NCBI GenBank assembly: GCA_036504975.1 | Contig: DASXUF010000098.1 | Span: 1 to 46,498 of the forward strand | Direction: 5' to 3' | DNA: 46,498 bases | DNA from: Candidatus Binatia bacterium | GTDB lineage: Bacteria > Desulfobacterota > Binatia > UBA9968 | In this document: positions 6,314 through 14,478 of the stretch, piece by piece | Layout: every line of letters starts with the position of its first letter | Position numbering within the stretch: the stretch's first letter is position 1 | Program-made: the position numbers and the translations under genes | The notes under the pieces: model-generated | Database searches by the model: none | Seen by the model: the letters and a program-made list of their open reading frames with translations, nothing else | Told to the model about the DNA's origin: nothing

Positions 6314-7591
6314 ATGCCCTTTGAACTGAATAGCCCGTCTTTCTGGGAAGAGCCTGAGGTCGAGACGGAACTGAAGCGCGTCTTCGACATCTGCAACGGG
6401 TGTCGCCGCTGCTATAGTCTGTGCCCGTCCTTCACGGACCTCTTCGCCCGCCTCGACAGAGACAATGTCGACGGCGAGGCGGAGAAGCTCGTCCCCGAGG
6501 ATCTTAGAAGGGTCACCGATCTCTGCTACCAGTGCAAGCTCTGCTTCAATCACTGTCCTTACACGCCGCCGCACCGCTGGGACGTTGACTTTCCGCGCCT
6601 GATGCTGCGCTCCAAGGCGGTGCAGGTAAAACGCGACGGCGTCTCACTTCAGGACCGGATCCTGGGCCAGGTGGATTGGATGGGCAGGATCGGCACGTTT
6701 TTGGCGCCGATCGCGAATTGGGCGACGACCAATCGGCTCAACCGCTGGGTGATGGAGAAGCTTTTCGGCATTCATCGCGATCGCATTCTTCCCAAGTATG
6801 CCTCGGAAACTTTTCGTTCATGGTTCGGCAAACAAAGGCGCAAACCCGGCGCCGAAAGTGCCGGACGCGTCGCTTTGTTCTACACCTGCACGGTGAACTA
6901 CAACGAGCCCGAGACCGGACGGGCGTGCGTTAAAGTGCTGGAGAAAAACGGCATCGACGTGGCCTGCCCGGAGCAGCGCTGCTGCGGCATGCCGTTCCTG
7001 GACGGCGGCGACGTCGAAGGGGCGCGCAAGAACGCGCGCGCCAACGTGGATTCGCTCCACGCACTGGTGAAACAGGGCCGCGACGTCGTCGTTCCCGGGC
7101 CTACGTGCAGCTACATGCTCAAGCAGGAATATCCGCACCTGCTGAACAACGCGGCGGCGCGGGAGGTCGCCGCGCGCACCTTCGATATCTGCGAGTATCT
7201 GATGGCGCTGCACGGCCAGGGAAAACTGGACACCCGCTTCGTCAAAGGCGCCGGCGAGATCGCCTACCAGATGCCCTGCCATCTGCGGGCGCAAAACATC
7301 GGTTACAAATCGCGCGACCTACTGCAACTGATTCCGGACACCCGGGTCCGTCTCATAGAAAAGTGCGCGGCGATCGACGGCACCTGGGGTCTCAAACGCC
7401 AGTACTACGACCTCTCGCGCAAAGTCGCCGCGCCGCTCATCAATGAACTTCGGGAAATCCGGGAAAGCGGGGCGGAATTGACCGTCTCCGATTGTCCCCT
7501 GGCGGGCCTGGAGATCGAGCAAGATCTAAAGCGCAAGGCGCTTCATCCGATCCGTATCCTCGCGCGCGCGTATGGGCTCGAGGCGGAGTAA
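6314..7591 (+). CDS. GlpC/HdrD-like Fe-S protein with two CCG domains
   Basis: 425 residues from the ATG at 6314 (an ATG at 6290 lies inside a palindrome and would add eight residues). Two 4Fe-4S motifs come first: C27xxC30xxC33xxxC37 in CNGCRRCYSLCP, and C71xxC74xxC77xxxC81 in CYQCKLCFNHCP. Then come two cysteine-rich domains of the heterodisulfide reductase/GlpC type: LFYTCTVNYNEP...PEQRCCGMPFLDGGD, and IAYQMPCHLRAQNIG with SDCPLAGLEIEQ near the end. There are no membrane spans. Such proteins pass electrons between quinone or thiol partners. Its place right after a rubrerythrin that lacks its own rubredoxin suggests it supplies electrons for peroxide reduction; that is inference. Confidence 0.88.
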   Translation: MPFELNSPSFWEEPEVETELKRVFDICNGCRRCYSLCPSFTDLFARLDRDNVDGEAEKLVPEDLRRVTDLCYQCKLCFNHCPYTPPHRWDVDFPRLMLRSKAVQVKRDGVSLQDRILGQVDWMGRIGTFLAPIANWATTNRLNRWVMEKLFGIHRDRILPKYASETFRSWFGKQRRKPGAESAGRVALFYTCTVNYNEPETGRACVKVLEKNGIDVACPEQRCCGMPFLDGGDVEGARKNARANVDSLHALVKQGRDVVVPGPTCSYMLKQEYPHLLNNAAAREVAARTFDICEYLMALHGQGKLDTRFVKGAGEIAYQMPCHLRAQNIGYKSRDLLQLIPDTRVRLIEKCAAIDGTWGLKRQYYDLSRKVAAPLINELREIRESGAELTVSDCPLAGLEIEQDLKRKALHPIRILARAYGLEAE

Positions 7592-7644
7592 GCGCCCGTG
7601 ACTCTTCGAGATCCTCAGGGTCATGGTGAGCAGACTGTCGAACC

Positions 7645-8229
7645 ATGAAAAAGATCGCCATGGAAGATTTGATGGGCCTGGCCGCGTACGAAAGAGTCCG
7701 CGATCAATTCCGCCGGGAGATCATCGAATACAAAAAGAATCGCCGCCTTCAGATCGGCGATCGCGTTTCGCTGCTGTTCGAGAACCGAAAAACCATTCTG
7801 TTTCAAATTCAAGAGATGCTGCGCACGGAGCGGATCACGGATCTCGACAAGATCAAAGAAGAAGTCGAAACCTACAACACGCTCATCCCCGGCGCGAACG
7901 AGCTCAGCGCGACGTTGATGCTCGAGATCGAACAGCAGGAAAAGATCCGCGAGGACCTGCTAAAATTTTTAGGGATCGACCAAGCGGTCTTTCTCAAGAT
8001 CGGCGAGCGCCACACGATTCAAGCCGTCTTCGAGGAGGGACACAGCAAAGAAGATAAGATCAGCGCGGTCCAATACGTGCGCTTTCGTTTCACGCCCGAG
8101 GCGCGCGAGGCTTTCGTCGCGGGCCGCGATGAGGCGTGGGTCGTGATCGATCATCCCAACTACCGGGCTAAAGAAAAGATCTGGAAGGAGATGCGGCAGT
8201 CTCTCATCCAGGATCTCATCGAGCAGTGA
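7645..8229 (+). CDS. DUF3501 family protein
   Basis: 194 residues. The N-terminus KKIAMEDLMGLAAYERVRDQFRR, the GDRVSLLFENRKTILFQIQE stretch and the later LMLEIEQQEKIREDL are characteristic of DUF3501. It is a soluble, charged protein without cysteine clusters. The function is unknown, but the family is known to lie next to rubrerythrin and GlpC-like Fe-S genes, as here. No good ribosome-binding site precedes the ATG; instead the 50-bp gap is filled by a copy of the dispersed repeat, so translation may depend on coupling. The start is chosen because the family's N-terminal pattern begins there. Confidence 0.85.
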   Translation: MKKIAMEDLMGLAAYERVRDQFRREIIEYKKNRRLQIGDRVSLLFENRKTILFQIQEMLRTERITDLDKIKEEVETYNTLIPGANELSATLMLEIEQQEKIREDLLKFLGIDQAVFLKIGERHTIQAVFEEGHSKEDKISAVQYVRFRFTPEAREAFVAGRDEAWVVIDHPNYRAKEKIWKEMRQSLIQDLIEQ

Positions 8230-8232
8230 ATC

Positions 8233-8616
8233 ATGAAAGAAACCCGACGCCACACACAACAACTGAAAGTCGTTTGGGACGCGATCAAGGATGAGACGGC
8301 CCATCCCACCGCGGACCAGATCTACGAGAAGGTACGCCGCACGATGCCGACCATCAGCCTCGGCACCGTCTACCGCAACCTGCAAAAGCTCGTCGGCGAA
8401 AAGAAACTCAAGGTGCTGACGCTCGGCCGTACCCAGCGTTTCGATCCGATGGTGGACCGGCACGATCATTTCATCTGCGAGCGCTGCAACCGGGTCTACG
8501 ACATCGTGGTCAAATCGACGGAAAAGGTTTTATCCTCCGCGCTTCCGCGCCGGGGCTTCAAGGTCACCGCGCACCAGGTCACGCTTTACGGCGTCTGCAA
8601 AAACTGCGCGGACTAA
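8233..8616 (+). CDS. Fur/PerR-family metal-dependent repressor
   Basis: 127 residues. The winged helix-turn-helix comes first, with HPTADQIYEKVRRTMPTISLGTVYRNLQKL, the recognition region of Fur proteins. The metal half has DRHDHFICERC (H77, H79, C82, C85) and VTLYGVCKNCAD (C122, C125), a full four-cysteine structural zinc site, with His/Asp residues for a regulatory metal. The short N-terminus and the lack of a His-rich tail fit PerR better than classical Fur, so it could sense peroxide through bound iron. It starts 3 bp after the DUF3501 stop. A Fur/PerR-like box lies upstream of the first gene of this run (5773-5791), so self-regulation of the operon is likely. Confidence 0.88.
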   Translation: MKETRRHTQQLKVVWDAIKDETAHPTADQIYEKVRRTMPTISLGTVYRNLQKLVGEKKLKVLTLGRTQRFDPMVDRHDHFICERCNRVYDIVVKSTEKVLSSALPRRGFKVTAHQVTLYGVCKNCAD

Positions 8617-8676
8617 GCCGCCTGTTGTAAACCTCCGGCGGCGGCGATAGAGTTTGGGCGCACCGCGGAGGATAAG

Positions 8677-9237
8677 ATGGAGCGCATCGAGATTCCTCCT
8701 TCGTCCCAAAAGCGGCTCATCGCTTTGTCGCGCCAAACCCTGGAGAGTTTTGTCCGCGGCGCGGCCGACGCCGCCGAGACCATCGACGATCCCTGCCTTT
8801 TGCATTCCCGCTACGGCGCCTTCGTCAGCCTGCACCGGCAAAACGAGCTGAGAGGATGCGTCGGCACCTGCTTCCCGACAAGCCCGCTTTACGAGACGGT
8901 GATCGATATGACCGAGGCGGCGGCGGCGCGCGATCGCCGCGTCGCCGCCGTCACGTCGCGCGAGCTGGCCGAGATCCGAATCGACATCTCCGTGCTGAGT
9001 GCTTTGGAGCCGGTGACCGATCCGCTCTCGTTGCAAATCGGCAAGCACGGTCTCTACGTGGAGAGCGGCGGCAAGCATGGCGTGCTCTTGCCTCAGGTCG
9101 CAACTCAGTACGGCTGGGACTTGGAAACTTTTCTCTCCCAGACCTGCGTCAAAGCGTATCTGCCCAAAGACGAGTGGCGGCGGCCAAATACTAAAATTTC
9201 CAGCTTCATCGCGTTGATCATCGAGGAGAAGCGGTGA
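8677..9237 (+). CDS. AMMECR1 domain protein
   Basis: 186 residues. The hallmark LRGCVGT motif is present as NELRGCVGTCFP (about residues 58-69), preceded by YGAFVSLHRQ and followed by AAAARDRRVAAV. The second half has IRIDISVLSALEPV, then GKHGLYVESGGKHGVLLPQVATQYGWDLETFL, which is the rest of the fold. The family is widespread from bacteria to humans; recent work links relatives to radical and redox chemistry, but the reaction is not settled. Here it sits between a Fur-type regulator and a metallo-beta-lactamase-fold protein, and overlaps the latter by 4 bp, so they are translated together. Confidence 0.88.
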   Translation: MERIEIPPSSQKRLIALSRQTLESFVRGAADAAETIDDPCLLHSRYGAFVSLHRQNELRGCVGTCFPTSPLYETVIDMTEAAAARDRRVAAVTSRELAEIRIDISVLSALEPVTDPLSLQIGKHGLYVESGGKHGVLLPQVATQYGWDLETFLSQTCVKAYLPKDEWRRPNTKISSFIALIIEEKR

Positions 9238-10049
9238 GACGGCGCTACTTCATCGCTCTCCTTGCCGGGTGGGGCCTGCTGCTAGCGCGCCGCGCCGCCG
9301 ACGCGTTCTGCAATCCGGCACTCGTGCGGTTGTTCGACGCCGGCCGCGATCTGGCGCAAATCCGCTCCGGCCCGACGCCCAGGCTGGGCAACTATTTCGT
9401 CGAGTGGTTCGGCCACTCGAGTTTTCTCATTCAATCGGGAAGCCGAACTAAAGTCGTCACGGACCCGAACCTGAACGTGACTCCGGGCATCGGCGCGGAC
9501 GCGGTCACGGTGAGCAACGATCACATCACGCACAACAACGTCGGCGCGGTTTCCGGCCAGCCGGTGATTCTCCGCGGCATCACGCTGCGCCAGACCTGGA
9601 ACCCGATACGCACCCATATTAAAGACATCACGATCGTCAACATCCCGAGCCAAAGAGGCCCGGCCTGGGGCGCAATCGCCAATTCGATTTTTGTTTACGA
9701 GATGGGAAGCCTATGCCTAGCCCACCTGGGAAATATGGGACATCTGCTCACGCCGGAGCAGGAAAAGGCGCTGAACCGCGTCGATGTCCTGATGATCCCG
9801 ATCGACGCGATGACCAACCTCGGCTTCGAAGACGTGCTGCGAGTCATCGAGCAGGTGCGCCCGCCGATCGTGATCCCGATGCACTACGACGTAACGCGAC
9901 AGGCCGATCTTTTCGCCGCCTTCGTCGGCGACCGCTATCCCGTTCGCCACCTGAAGGACTCGCAACTCATCTTGAACCGCGCGACGCTCCCCGCGTCCAC
10001 GGAAATATTCATTCTCAAGCACCCGCGCTCCTTTTTTTCCTGGGAGTAA
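9234..10049 (+). CDS. Exported UlaG-like metallo-beta-lactamase-fold protein with incomplete metal motif
   Basis: 271 residues from the GTG at 9234, which overlaps the AMMECR1 stop (GTGA). The first about 24 residues (RRRYFIALLAGWGLLLARRAADAF) look like a signal peptide or membrane anchor. The fold is that of UlaG-type MBL proteins: YFVEWFGHSSFLIQSGSRTKVVTDP, then VNIPSQRGPAWGAIANSIFV, LAHLGNMGHLLTPEQ and IVIPMHYDV. The usual HxHxDH metal motif reads NDHITHNN, so the first His and the Asp are replaced while two His remain. The protein may bind one metal or none. Catalytic role uncertain. Confidence 0.8.
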   Translation: MRRRYFIALLAGWGLLLARRAADAFCNPALVRLFDAGRDLAQIRSGPTPRLGNYFVEWFGHSSFLIQSGSRTKVVTDPNLNVTPGIGADAVTVSNDHITHNNVGAVSGQPVILRGITLRQTWNPIRTHIKDITIVNIPSQRGPAWGAIANSIFVYEMGSLCLAHLGNMGHLLTPEQEKALNRVDVLMIPIDAMTNLGFEDVLRVIEQVRPPIVIPMHYDVTRQADLFAAFVGDRYPVRHLKDSQLILNRATLPASTEIFILKHPRSFFSWE

Positions 10050-10075
10050 AGCTCGCCCCGTTTTCGCCGCGCGGA

Positions 10076-10104
10076 TTTACTTCAAAGTTTATTAGTGTTA
10101 TAAA
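10076..10104 (+). promoter_or_regulatory. Possible promoter for the DksA-type gene and galU
   Basis: TTTACT at 10076 and TATAAA at 10099 are separated by 17 bp in a locally AT-rich stretch, about 35 bp before the GTG of the next gene. This fits a sigma-70 promoter. Evidence is sequence only. Confidence 0.4.
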
Positions 10105-10138
10105 ATTTGGATTGGATTTCGCGCCGGCCGGAGTTGCT

Positions 10139-10501
10139 GTGAACCAGAGGGACGCCGATTTCTTCCGCAAGTTGCTGAACGAGCGCAAGCAGGAGCTTTT
10201 GACCGAGGCGGGCAAGACGGTCGACGGCATGGACGAAAACGGAAACTTTCCCGATCCGACGGACCGGGCTTCGATGGAATCGGACCGAAATTTCACCCTG
10301 CGCATCCGCGACCGCGAGCGCAAGCTGATCGCAAAAATCGAAGAAGCTTTGCAGCGATTGAAGGACGGCAGCTACGGCGTTTGCGAGGAATGCGGCGAAA
10401 AGATCGGCACGGCGCGGCTCAAAGCGCGGCCGGTCACGACGCTCTGCATCCACTGCAAATCGCTTCAGGAAGTCGCCGAGAGAAAAAACAAGGCCAATTG
10501 A
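10139..10501 (+). CDS. DksA/TraR-type C4 zinc finger protein
   Basis: 120 residues from a GTG at 10139 with a GGAG ribosome-binding site. The N-terminal half is a long charged coiled coil (FFRKLLNERKQELL, then a second helix RERKLIAKIEEALQRL), with a DPTDRASMESDR turn between the helices where DksA carries its conserved acidic tip. The zinc finger is YGVCEECGEKI with TLCIHCKSLQE, four cysteines. DksA proteins enter the RNA polymerase secondary channel and, with ppGpp, adjust initiation at stringent-response promoters. The length is short but typical of many non-enterobacterial members. It is followed by galU 10 bp downstream. Confidence 0.85.
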   Translation: MNQRDADFFRKLLNERKQELLTEAGKTVDGMDENGNFPDPTDRASMESDRNFTLRIRDRERKLIAKIEEALQRLKDGSYGVCEECGEKIGTARLKARPVTTLCIHCKSLQEVAERKNKAN

Positions 10502-10511
10502 TTCTCCTGCC

Positions 10512-11372
10512 ATGAAGGTCAAAAAGGCCGTCATACCGGTCGCCGGGTTGGGCACGCGTCTGCTGCCGGCGACCAAAACCGTGCCGAAAGAGCTTCTGCC
10601 GATCGTGGACACCCCGGCGATCCAATACGTCGTTCAGGAAGCGGTGGATTCCGGGCTCACGGAAATGATCTTCGTCACTGCCAGAGGAAAAGACGGCATC
10701 GAAGATCATTTCGACGAAGCGCCGGAGCTCGAGCTGGTTCTGGAACAGCGCGGGCAGCGGGAGTTGTTGGAGCGGTTGAAGGCGATCTCGGGGCTGATCG
10801 ATATCGTCTCGGTCCGGCAGAAGCAGCCTTTAGGGCTCGGCCACGCGGTCCTTTCCGCGCGGAATCTGGTCGGAAACGAACCGTTTGCCGTTCTGTTGTC
10901 CGACGATCTGATCGACGATCCGATTCCTTGCGTGCGCCAGTTGCTCAACGTCTCCGAAGCGAAGGGAGAATCGGTTTTGGCGCTCAGAAAAGTCCCCAGA
11001 CCTGATGTCCGGCGCTACGGAATCGTTCAAGGACCGAGGATAAGCGATCGGACGCACGAAGTTCAGTCGATGATCGAAAAGCCCGAGCCGAAAGACGCTC
11101 CCTCCGAGCTGGCGATCGTCGGCCGCTACATTCTCCACCCGGATATCTTTTCCTGTTTGGAAAATATCCAGCCCGGGAAAGGCGGCGAGATCCAGCTCAC
11201 GGACGCGATCGCCGAGCTGGCGCGCCGGAGAAAAGTCTACGGCTATGAATTTACCGGCGAGCACTACGACGTCGGCGACAAGCTGGGCGTTGTGCGCGCG
11301 AACGTCGCCTACGCGCTGAAAAGACCGGACATGGAAAAGCAACTTAGGGAGTATCTCCGCACCGTCACATAG
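10512..11372 (+). CDS. galU: UTP-glucose-1-phosphate uridylyltransferase
   Basis: 286 residues, full length for GalU. The nucleotide-binding signature is VKKAVIPVAGLGTRLLPATK with KELLPIVDTPAIQYVV directly after. Other family stretches are FVTARGKDGIEDHFD, QPLGLGHAVLSAR, FAVLLSDDLID (metal-binding Asp pair), RRYGIVQG, MIEKPEP, VGRYILHPDIF, GGEIQLTDAI and YDVGDKLG. The enzyme makes UDP-glucose in the cytoplasm for envelope glycans, trehalose and galactose metabolism. It lies 10 bp after the DksA-type gene and is followed by tRNA-Ala. Confidence 0.95.
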   Translation: MKVKKAVIPVAGLGTRLLPATKTVPKELLPIVDTPAIQYVVQEAVDSGLTEMIFVTARGKDGIEDHFDEAPELELVLEQRGQRELLERLKAISGLIDIVSVRQKQPLGLGHAVLSARNLVGNEPFAVLLSDDLIDDPIPCVRQLLNVSEAKGESVLALRKVPRPDVRRYGIVQGPRISDRTHEVQSMIEKPEPKDAPSELAIVGRYILHPDIFSCLENIQPGKGGEIQLTDAIAELARRRKVYGYEFTGEHYDVGDKLGVVRANVAYALKRPDMEKQLREYLRTVT

Positions 11373-11386
11373 TTTATTCCGCCCGT

Positions 11387-11462
11387 GGGGCCGTAGCTCA
11401 GCTGGGAGAGCGTCGCGTTCGCAACGCGAAGGTCAGGGGTTCGACTCCCCTCGGCTCCACCA
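11387..11462 (+). tRNA. tRNA-Ala, anticodon CGC
   Basis: 76 nt including an encoded CCA end. The acceptor GGGGCCG pairs with CGGCTCC and has the G3:U70 wobble that identifies alanine tRNA. The D arm GCTC..GAGC, the anticodon arm TCGCG-TTCGCAA-CGCGA and the T arm AGGGG-TTCGACT-CCCCT are all perfect. The anticodon at positions 34-36 is CGC, reading GCG. Confidence 0.95.
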
Positions 11463-11679
11463 TTCGACTCGCCTGAAAGAACACAGACTCGCTCATGGCT
11501 GGCCATTCTCGGATTCATCTGGACCTCGAGTCGAATGGTGTCCTGAGCGAACTCGTGAGTCGAAGGACGGTCTGTGTTTTAGATTTCGACTCGCCTGAAA
11601 GAACACAGGCTCGCTCATGGCTGGCCAAGGACTAACCCATTCCTCGAGTCGAATGGTGCCCTGAGCTACGTCGAAGGGC
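11463..11679. repeat. Two-copy tandem palindromic repeat next to tRNA-Ala
   Basis: Copy 1 (about 11463-11568) and copy 2 (about 11585-11679) both open with TTCGACTCGCCTGAAAGAAC and a shared ACTCGCTCATGGCTGGCC-type block, have a variable middle, then continue CTCGAGTCGAATGG with a CCTGAG..GTCGAAGG tail of the dispersed repeat family. The outer words ATTCGACTCG and CGAGTCGAAT are inverted, so each copy folds. Between the copies GTCTGTGTT is the inverse of AACACAGAC. No gene is visible here. Confidence 0.75.
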
Positions 11680-11701
11680 ATCGCCCGCGCCCTCTCATCA
11701 A

Positions 11702-13072
11702 TTAATTCGCCGATCTCTCTCCACCGGTGCTCTCTATCATCCTCTCGAAATGCCGGCGCAAGACCCTGCCCGTGCCGGGATTGCCCATGATGTCGTCCGG
11801 CTCGGCCATGACTTCGATCACCTGCAACCCGTCCGCGTCAAGATCTTTGTAGCCGCGAAAGTACCGATCTCGAAAGCCGAGGATATGGCCGAGCTCGTGC
11901 GCCAGAACGCGCGGCGCGATGTCGTGCGGACCTAAGATAATCGCGCGACCGAAAACGTGCGTGGCGAGCGCGCCGGTCGTCAGCGCCGCGCCGTCCCGTG
12001 GGAAAAGAAGCCCGTACCGACTCGTGTCGATCTCGTCGCCCCTCTCGGGGATCGGCGCTTCGCGGTAAAGGCCGGCGGCGGGAATAAACGAAATGGAAAG
12101 TTCGACGCGAAACTCATCGTCGCCGTCGCGGTGGCGCCAGATTTTTTCGACGGCCTCCTTGATGGAGCCGACGAAGCCGCTGTCGTCGATATCCGTGTAG
12201 AAGAAAACGCGAAAGATCCAAAGATGCGATTCGGGATGCTCGACGCGAAGAAAGGGGGACGCGCGGATGCGCTCGGTCGCGTCGTGGATCATCCGCGCCA
12301 GCGTCTTCTCGCGCTCCCTCAAGCCCATCTCCAGTTCGGCACGGCCGAGCGAGCTATCGATGGCCTTGATTCCATCCAACGCTTTTTTGAGCGCGGCATC
12401 GTCGGTTGCGCTCGTAGCGTCTAGCGCGTCCATAGCATCCAGCATATCGTGGACGGCCTGGCGCTCGAGGACGGCATCGTGAAGCTTAGTCCCGCGATCG
12501 TATCTCGAACGGTCGGCGGCGATTGTCGCCTGCCAAAAACGATTGTGTTTAATGTGCGCGTCGATGTTTTCCTGGCGCTCGCGGCGCGCGGCGTAGCCGT
12601 CCGCCAGTTTCCCATAAACCGTCTCTCGATCCGCGGGGGCCAACGCCGCGGCGCGCTCCAGCTCGGTCTCGGAGCGCGTCAGATCGTCCAATTCACGATC
12701 GATCATCCGCTCGGTCCGCGGCCAACTGTACCCCACCGACGTCGCGCGCTGCGGCCCGGTCGGCGCCGGCGCATCCGGAACGATCTTGGGCAGGATTCCG
12801 TATCCGTGCGGTACCGGCCTGGGCGGCTCGAGCTTTGCCAGCAGCGCCGGTGCCGCCGTTTTCACGGCGACGGTGAGCGCCTCATGGAATTGTTCCAACC
12901 GCCGTCGATAAGAGTCGTAGCGTTCCTGGACCCCATTGCCACGCAGGATGTGAGCGGGAGTCGAAGGTTTAACGACCGTCTCGCGCGCGCGTTGCGATGA
13001 CAACGCGCATCCCGCCCCGGCAACCATGAGGACGGCGGCGGCTACCGGATGAAAAAATTTCACGACCGTCAC
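11702..13072 (-). CDS. Lipoprotein with a zincin-type metalloprotease motif
   Basis: 456 residues from a GTG at 13072; a GTG at 13063 would give MKFFHPVAAAVLMVAGAGC, a neater lipoprotein signal. The lipobox is VAGAGC (Cys 22), so the protein is probably anchored in the envelope. Residues 50-270 are long charged helices, likely coiled coil. Near the C-terminus HELGHILGFRD (His 392) is a HExxHxxGF zinc motif, with an Asp at the place of the third ligand, as in snapalysin-like enzymes. DDIMGN about 35 residues later could be the Met-turn. I infer a secreted zinc peptidase; I recognise no close named relative. Substrate unknown. Confidence 0.7.
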   Translation of the reverse strand: MTVVKFFHPVAAAVLMVAGAGCALSSQRARETVVKPSTPAHILRGNGVQERYDSYRRRLEQFHEALTVAVKTAAPALLAKLEPPRPVPHGYGILPKIVPDAPAPTGPQRATSVGYSWPRTERMIDRELDDLTRSETELERAAALAPADRETVYGKLADGYAARRERQENIDAHIKHNRFWQATIAADRSRYDRGTKLHDAVLERQAVHDMLDAMDALDATSATDDAALKKALDGIKAIDSSLGRAELEMGLREREKTLARMIHDATERIRASPFLRVEHPESHLWIFRVFFYTDIDDSGFVGSIKEAVEKIWRHRDGDDEFRVELSISFIPAAGLYREAPIPERGDEIDTSRYGLLFPRDGAALTTGALATHVFGRAIILGPHDIAPRVLAHELGHILGFRDRYFRGYKDLDADGLQVIEVMAEPDDIMGNPGTGRVLRRHFERMIESTGGERSAN

Positions 13073-13165
13073 GCCTGGAAAGTATCAAGGATCTACCCTT
13101 GCCCTCAAGTGGAGAAAAAGCCGGCTCAGGTCGGACGTTTACAGACTGTTGAAAAAGTCCTACTC

Positions 13166-13236
13166 GTGCTTCGACAGGCTCAGCACGAACGGACATTACT
13201 CAACGATTCCAATACTAGGTCCGTTCACCCTGAGAC
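13166..13236. repeat. Dispersed palindromic repeat before the IS110 transposase
   Basis: CGTGCTTCGACAGGCTCAGC and ACGAACGGAC are followed 27 bp later by the inverse, GTCCGTTCACCCTGAG. In other copies of the family the CCCTGAG word runs on into CTTGTCGAAGG; here it changes at about 13236 to unrelated sequence, which could be the left boundary of the IS110 element. GACTGTTGAAAAAGT just before (13142) is another common intergenic word. Confidence 0.6.
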
Positions 13237-13319
13237 TTGTATGATGGATGTTGTGGCTCACACCGAGTGCTCTTGTACAATGGCTTCAACGAAAGCCCTT
13301 GAACAAAGGAGGCACTGCG

Positions 13320-14478
13320 ATGAGAGACAAGACGTTTGTACCAACGGACTACGATGTTTTCGCCGGACTGGACGTCGACAAGAAGAGTATCTCGGTGACC
13401 TTTACCAGTCACCAAGGATTTATCCGGTCGTTGCACATGCCCTATAGCGTGGAGCATCTTGTGAATCACGTGCGCAAGCACTTTCCCGATCAGAAGGTGG
13501 CCTTTGCCTATGAGGCTGGACCAACGGGCTACGGATTGTATGATGGGCTTGAGGGCCAAGCTTATAGGTGCTTGATCGCCTCTCCTTCGATGATTCCCAA
13601 AGCTCCAGGACAGAGGGTGAAGACCAATCGGCTCGACAGTCAGGGACTCTCGGAGAATCTTCGTGGGGGGCAACTCAAAGGCATCCATGTTCCCACTGCC
13701 GTCTATCGCGAGCTTCGCCACCTCACCCAACTGCGCGACACCTTGGTGAGCGAGGTGGTGGCCACCAAGCTGCGCATCAAATCGCTTTTGCTCTTTGAAG
13801 GGATCGACTTTCCCCCTGCTTCCGCCGGCAGCCAGTGGTCTTTCATGGTGAAGGCTAAGCTCAGAAAGCTTCCGTGTTCTTCTACCGTGCGCTTTAAGCT
13901 CGATCAGTTGCTCGATGGCCTGGAGTTCTCGGAGAAGCAGGGCCTTAAGACGACTAAAGAGGTTCGCCGCTTCTGTCAGAAGGATTCTGAATTGTCTCAA
14001 TGCATTAAGTACGTGATGACGGTTTGCGGCATTGGTTGGATCGTGGCCAGTCAGCTTCTGGCCAGGATCGGGGACTGGCGCGAGCTTAAAAATGTCCGCC
14101 AGCTGGGAGGGTTTCTGGGCTTGGTGCCTACCGAGCACTCCACCGGAGATCGAACCGATCGGGGGATCGATCACTCGCACCGGGGACGGCCGGCTTAGAA
14201 GTAAGCTGATCCAGGCGGCTTGGTCGGCGATCCGCCAAGACGGCGAGTTGAGAGAATTTTTCCGCTCGATTTGCCACAAACATCCTCGCCACCAAGGTTC
14301 GAGGGTGGCCATTGTCGCGGTGGCGCGTAAGCTGACCACACGGATTTCCGTGGTCTTGATGCAACAGCGGCCCTATGTGGTGAGAGAAAAAGTTCATTCG
14401 GCTCCTTTGACCCAAGAGGAGACATCGCCCCAGGGAACGACTCGACGAGAGCCAGAACCGGGAGATAAAAGCTCCTGA
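13320..14478 (+). pseudogene. IS110-family transposase, frameshifted
   Basis: The frame starts at an ATG preceded by a strong AAAGGAGG. The N-terminal DEDD catalytic domain is intact: FAGLDVDKKSISV (D), FAYEAGPTGYGLYDGL (E), KTNRLDSQGLSENL (D). The C-terminal transposase_20 domain starts with VCGIGWIVASQLLARIG and LGGFLGLVPTEHSTGDRTDRG, then the frame is lost and ends at 14198. The rest continues in another frame (GGSITRTGDGRLRSKLIQAA to 14478). The break lies in a run of five G at 14161-14165; four G would restore one protein of about 385 residues. So it is a recent decay event or a sequencing error in a homopolymer. IS110 elements have no classical inverted repeats, so the ends are not certain. 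Confidence 0.85.

Noticed and set aside
9713-10138. Extended N-terminus for the DksA-type protein
   Set aside because: This part overlaps the MBL-fold gene in another frame and is Arg/Pro-rich junk; the GTG at 10139 with GGAG fits the family length.
11463-11700. CRISPR-like tandem repeats after tRNA-Ala
   Set aside because: Only two units, each palindromic with unequal spacing and no spacers of constant length; no cas genes in the window.
14161-14165. Programmed frameshift in the IS110 transposase
   Set aside because: IS110 transposases are made from one frame as far as known, and the G5 run has no slippery heptamer or pseudoknot that I can see. Decay or sequence error is more likely.
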